A stretch of DNA of 6,164 nucleotides from Phycisphaerales bacterium UBA2266 (GTDB taxonomy: Bacteria > Planctomycetota > Phycisphaerae > Sedimentisphaerales > Anaerobacaceae): NCBI GenBank assembly GCA_002347125.1, contig DDXG01000344.1:1-6164 (forward strand), written 5' to 3'. Under the pieces are notes generated by a model. It worked only from the letters and a program-made list of their open reading frames with translations, ran no database searches and was not told the origin of the DNA. Numbering within the stretch: the first letter of the stretch is position 1; every line of letters begins with the position of its first letter. Shown piece after piece: positions 5,040-6,164 of the stretch. A program made the position numbers and the translations under genes.

Positions 5040-5462
5040 TCAGAACGCCGATGCACACGCCCCGAACGGACAGACCCGGATGCACGCCAGACACTCGATG
5101 CAGTCTTTCTCGCTGAAGGCCACCTCGCGCGTCTTCGGGTTGCCGATATGCAGCGCCCCCGTCGGACAGTGCACGATGCAATGGCCGCAGTGGGTGCATT
5201 GCTGTGGATCCCACGTGACGCCCTTGCCCGAATAGTTGATGGTCACGTTGAACGTCCGCACGAACGCCATCGCCTTGTCAATGTCGGCTTCCGTTCCGGT
5301 CACATCCAGCACCAGGTAGCCTTCCTCTTCCGGCGTCACCTTGGCCCGATAGACGTTCACAATCAGGTTATGGTCTTTCACCAGATGGTAGATGATGGGC
5401 TTCTCGCATTCGCACCGCGGGAAGAAAAGCATCAGTTTCTTGGTCACCATCGTCGCGTTCAT
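5040..5462 (-). CDS. NIL-domain 4Fe-4S ferredoxin, homocysteine synthesis electron carrier
   Basis: The 140-residue protein has two parts. Residues 6-78 form a NIL domain (KKLMLFFPR...KPIIYHLVKDHNLIVNVYRAKV...GYLVLDVTG), an ACT-like fold also found at the end of methionine ABC-transporter ATPases. Residues 85-136 form a bacterial-type ferredoxin with two clusters: Cys89-x2-Cys92-x2-Cys95-x3-Cys99-Pro, and Cys121-x2-Cys124-x2-Cys127-x3-Cys131-Pro. Eight ligands therefore support two [4Fe-4S] centres. Homologues such as Methanosarcina MA1822 act with DUF39 proteins in making homocysteine from aspartate semialdehyde and sulfide, probably by supplying electrons. The ATG at 5462 shares its A with the TGA of the upstream DUF39 gene (TGATG), indicating translational coupling; AAGGGA lies upstream. 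Unusual points are a Cys17-x-Cys19 pair inside the NIL domain and an extra Cys136 after the second cluster. Confidence 0.95.
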   Translation of the reverse strand: MNATMVTKKLMLFFPRCECEKPIIYHLVKDHNLIVNVYRAKVTPEEEGYLVLDVTGTEADIDKAMAFVRTFNVTINYSGKGVTWDPQQCTHCGHCIVHCPTGALHIGNPKTREVAFSEKDCIECLACIRVCPFGACASAF

Positions 5463-6164
5463 CAGCTCTTGTCCCTTACCAGAAGCGGCTTCATCTTCTC
5501 ATCCTTCGCCAACGGCGCGATCGGGGCCGCCAGCAGGAAATCCCCGCGGCGTATCTCATCGGCCAGCAGGTTCGCAATCTCCAGCGCCCTGTAATAGCTC
5601 GACAGCGAGCCGACCGCCACCTTTTTGCCCTCCAAATCAATCTCGCCTCCGCGGAGCTCTTCATAATTGACGTGGGCAATGACCCGGCCGGTGTTCTGCG
5701 GGTAATCCGTGCCGTAATCCACCACCGGCGCCCAGATGTCGCGATCCCGCACACAGGTCCGTTTGAGCACCTGCTCATTGAGGATGGGTATCGGGACACC
5801 CACGCCCAGCGCCAGCGACACCCCGTATCCCCGCAGGCTCACGCCGCGCACGAACGGCGGCCGCATCCGCTTCATGTCCGCCGTCAAAGCCAGCGTCCCG
5901 GCCCCGCCCGTGGGCACCCCGTCCTCGGTCCGCTCGCAGTCGCCCGCGTGTTGCGTCCCTTCGGCGTAGACGTGCCCCTGCGCCCCGGCCAGCCACGCCC
6001 GCGTTCCCACCCCAATGACGTCGTAACACGGGTCGTTCAGCAGCGGCGAGAGCTGGCCCGCCGAGCAATAACTGACGTTCTTGCGCCTCGGCTCGAGCGT
6101 GCCCATGTACGTGTAGATCGTGCGATCCGAATCATTGATCGCCACGTTGTAGTTCTGGTAGCAG
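5462..6164 (-). CDS. Homocysteine biosynthesis protein, DUF39/COG1900 family (partial, N-terminus off the window)
   Basis: The frame is open to the right edge. The GTG at 6145 is internal, since upstream codons (CYQNYN) continue the family sequence, so this is the C-terminal 233 residues of a protein normally near 390. DUF39 hallmarks seen: TIYTYMGTLEP, YCSAGQLSPLLNDP, DVIGVGTRAWLAGAQGHV followed by EGTQH, GAGTLALTADMKRM, LRGYGVSLALGVGVPIPILN, RDRDIWAPVVDY, and the tail VGSLSSYYRALEIANLLADEI...GDFLLAAPIAPL. The protein ends soon after, with no C-terminal CBS pair, so it differs from Methanosarcina MA1821 (DUF39-CBS) and is like the shorter bacterial forms. The family sulfurates aspartate semialdehyde to homocysteine through cysteine persulfides; at least one of the reported cysteines should lie in the missing part. 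It forms an operon with the NIL-ferredoxin through a 1-base overlap. Confidence 0.95.
   Translation of the reverse strand, partial: CYQNYNVAINDSDRTIYTYMGTLEPRRKNVSYCSAGQLSPLLNDPCYDVIGVGTRAWLAGAQGHVYAEGTQHAGDCERTEDGVPTGGAGTLALTADMKRMRPPFVRGVSLRGYGVSLALGVGVPIPILNEQVLKRTCVRDRDIWAPVVDYGTDYPQNTGRVIAHVNYEELRGGEIDLEGKKVAVGSLSSYYRALEIANLLADEIRRGDFLLAAPIAPLAKDEKMKPLLVRDKS

Noticed and set aside
4197..5594. 465-codon plus-strand open frame antisense to UPF0280 and NIL-ferredoxin
   Set aside because: It is rich in Arg, His and Pro as expected for the complement of G/C-rich genes, and it lies opposite two confidently identified genes.

Overview
The window looks like chromosomal DNA from an anaerobic or microaerobic bacterium, most plausibly a planctomycete of the Phycisphaerae type. 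The reasons are: a G+C-rich genome with mostly G/C third codon positions; intergenic repeats of a kind I associate with Planctomycetota and Verrucomicrobiota (tandem GGGC..GCCC hairpins, and short CCAGTATC-type repeats); and, at the right end, the DUF39 / NIL-ferredoxin / UPF0280 gene set for homocysteine synthesis known from methanogens and sulfate reducers. The phylum is an inference from style. There is no rRNA or marker gene to fix it.

Left part (1-2527). Positions 1-66 hold three degenerate tandem hairpin repeats and 98-125 holds a solitary hairpin repeat. No credible gene appears before 461. A 522-residue cytoplasmic TPR protein fills 461-2029. Its third positions are less G/C-biased than those of its neighbours. 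A repeat-rich intergenic stretch follows: a 90-bp inverted pair of the same hairpin repeat (2110-2199), a short-period repeat (2237-2278) and several stem-loops (2342-2442), one of them a possible terminator.

Middle (2446-3420). A consensus extended -10 promoter (TGcTATAAT) precedes an unannotated 31-codon ORF at 2528-2623 with a Shine-Dalgarno-like sequence and a hydrophobic C-terminal half. The next 230 bases contain inverted repeats and a second promoter, then a DUF502 integral membrane protein (2863-3420).

Right part (minus strand, 6164 to 3428). Reading leftward from the right edge: the C-terminal 233 residues of a DUF39 homocysteine biosynthesis protein (truncated by the window edge); a NIL-domain two-[4Fe-4S] ferredoxin that starts in a 1-base stop/start overlap with it; a UPF0280 (ApbE-like) protein 123 bases on; and, behind its own likely promoter, a 226-residue membrane-anchored protein of unknown function. 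This last gene converges on the DUF502 gene with only 7 bases between their stop codons.

Working together: the DUF39, NIL-ferredoxin and UPF0280 proteins correspond to the three families linked to making homocysteine directly from aspartate semialdehyde and sulfide, with the ferredoxin as the probable electron carrier. This points to a sulfide-exposed, anaerobic lifestyle. The left and middle genes show no evident functional link to that pathway. The less ordinary material is the small promoter-driven ORF with its surrounding RNA structures, and the covarying hairpin repeats.
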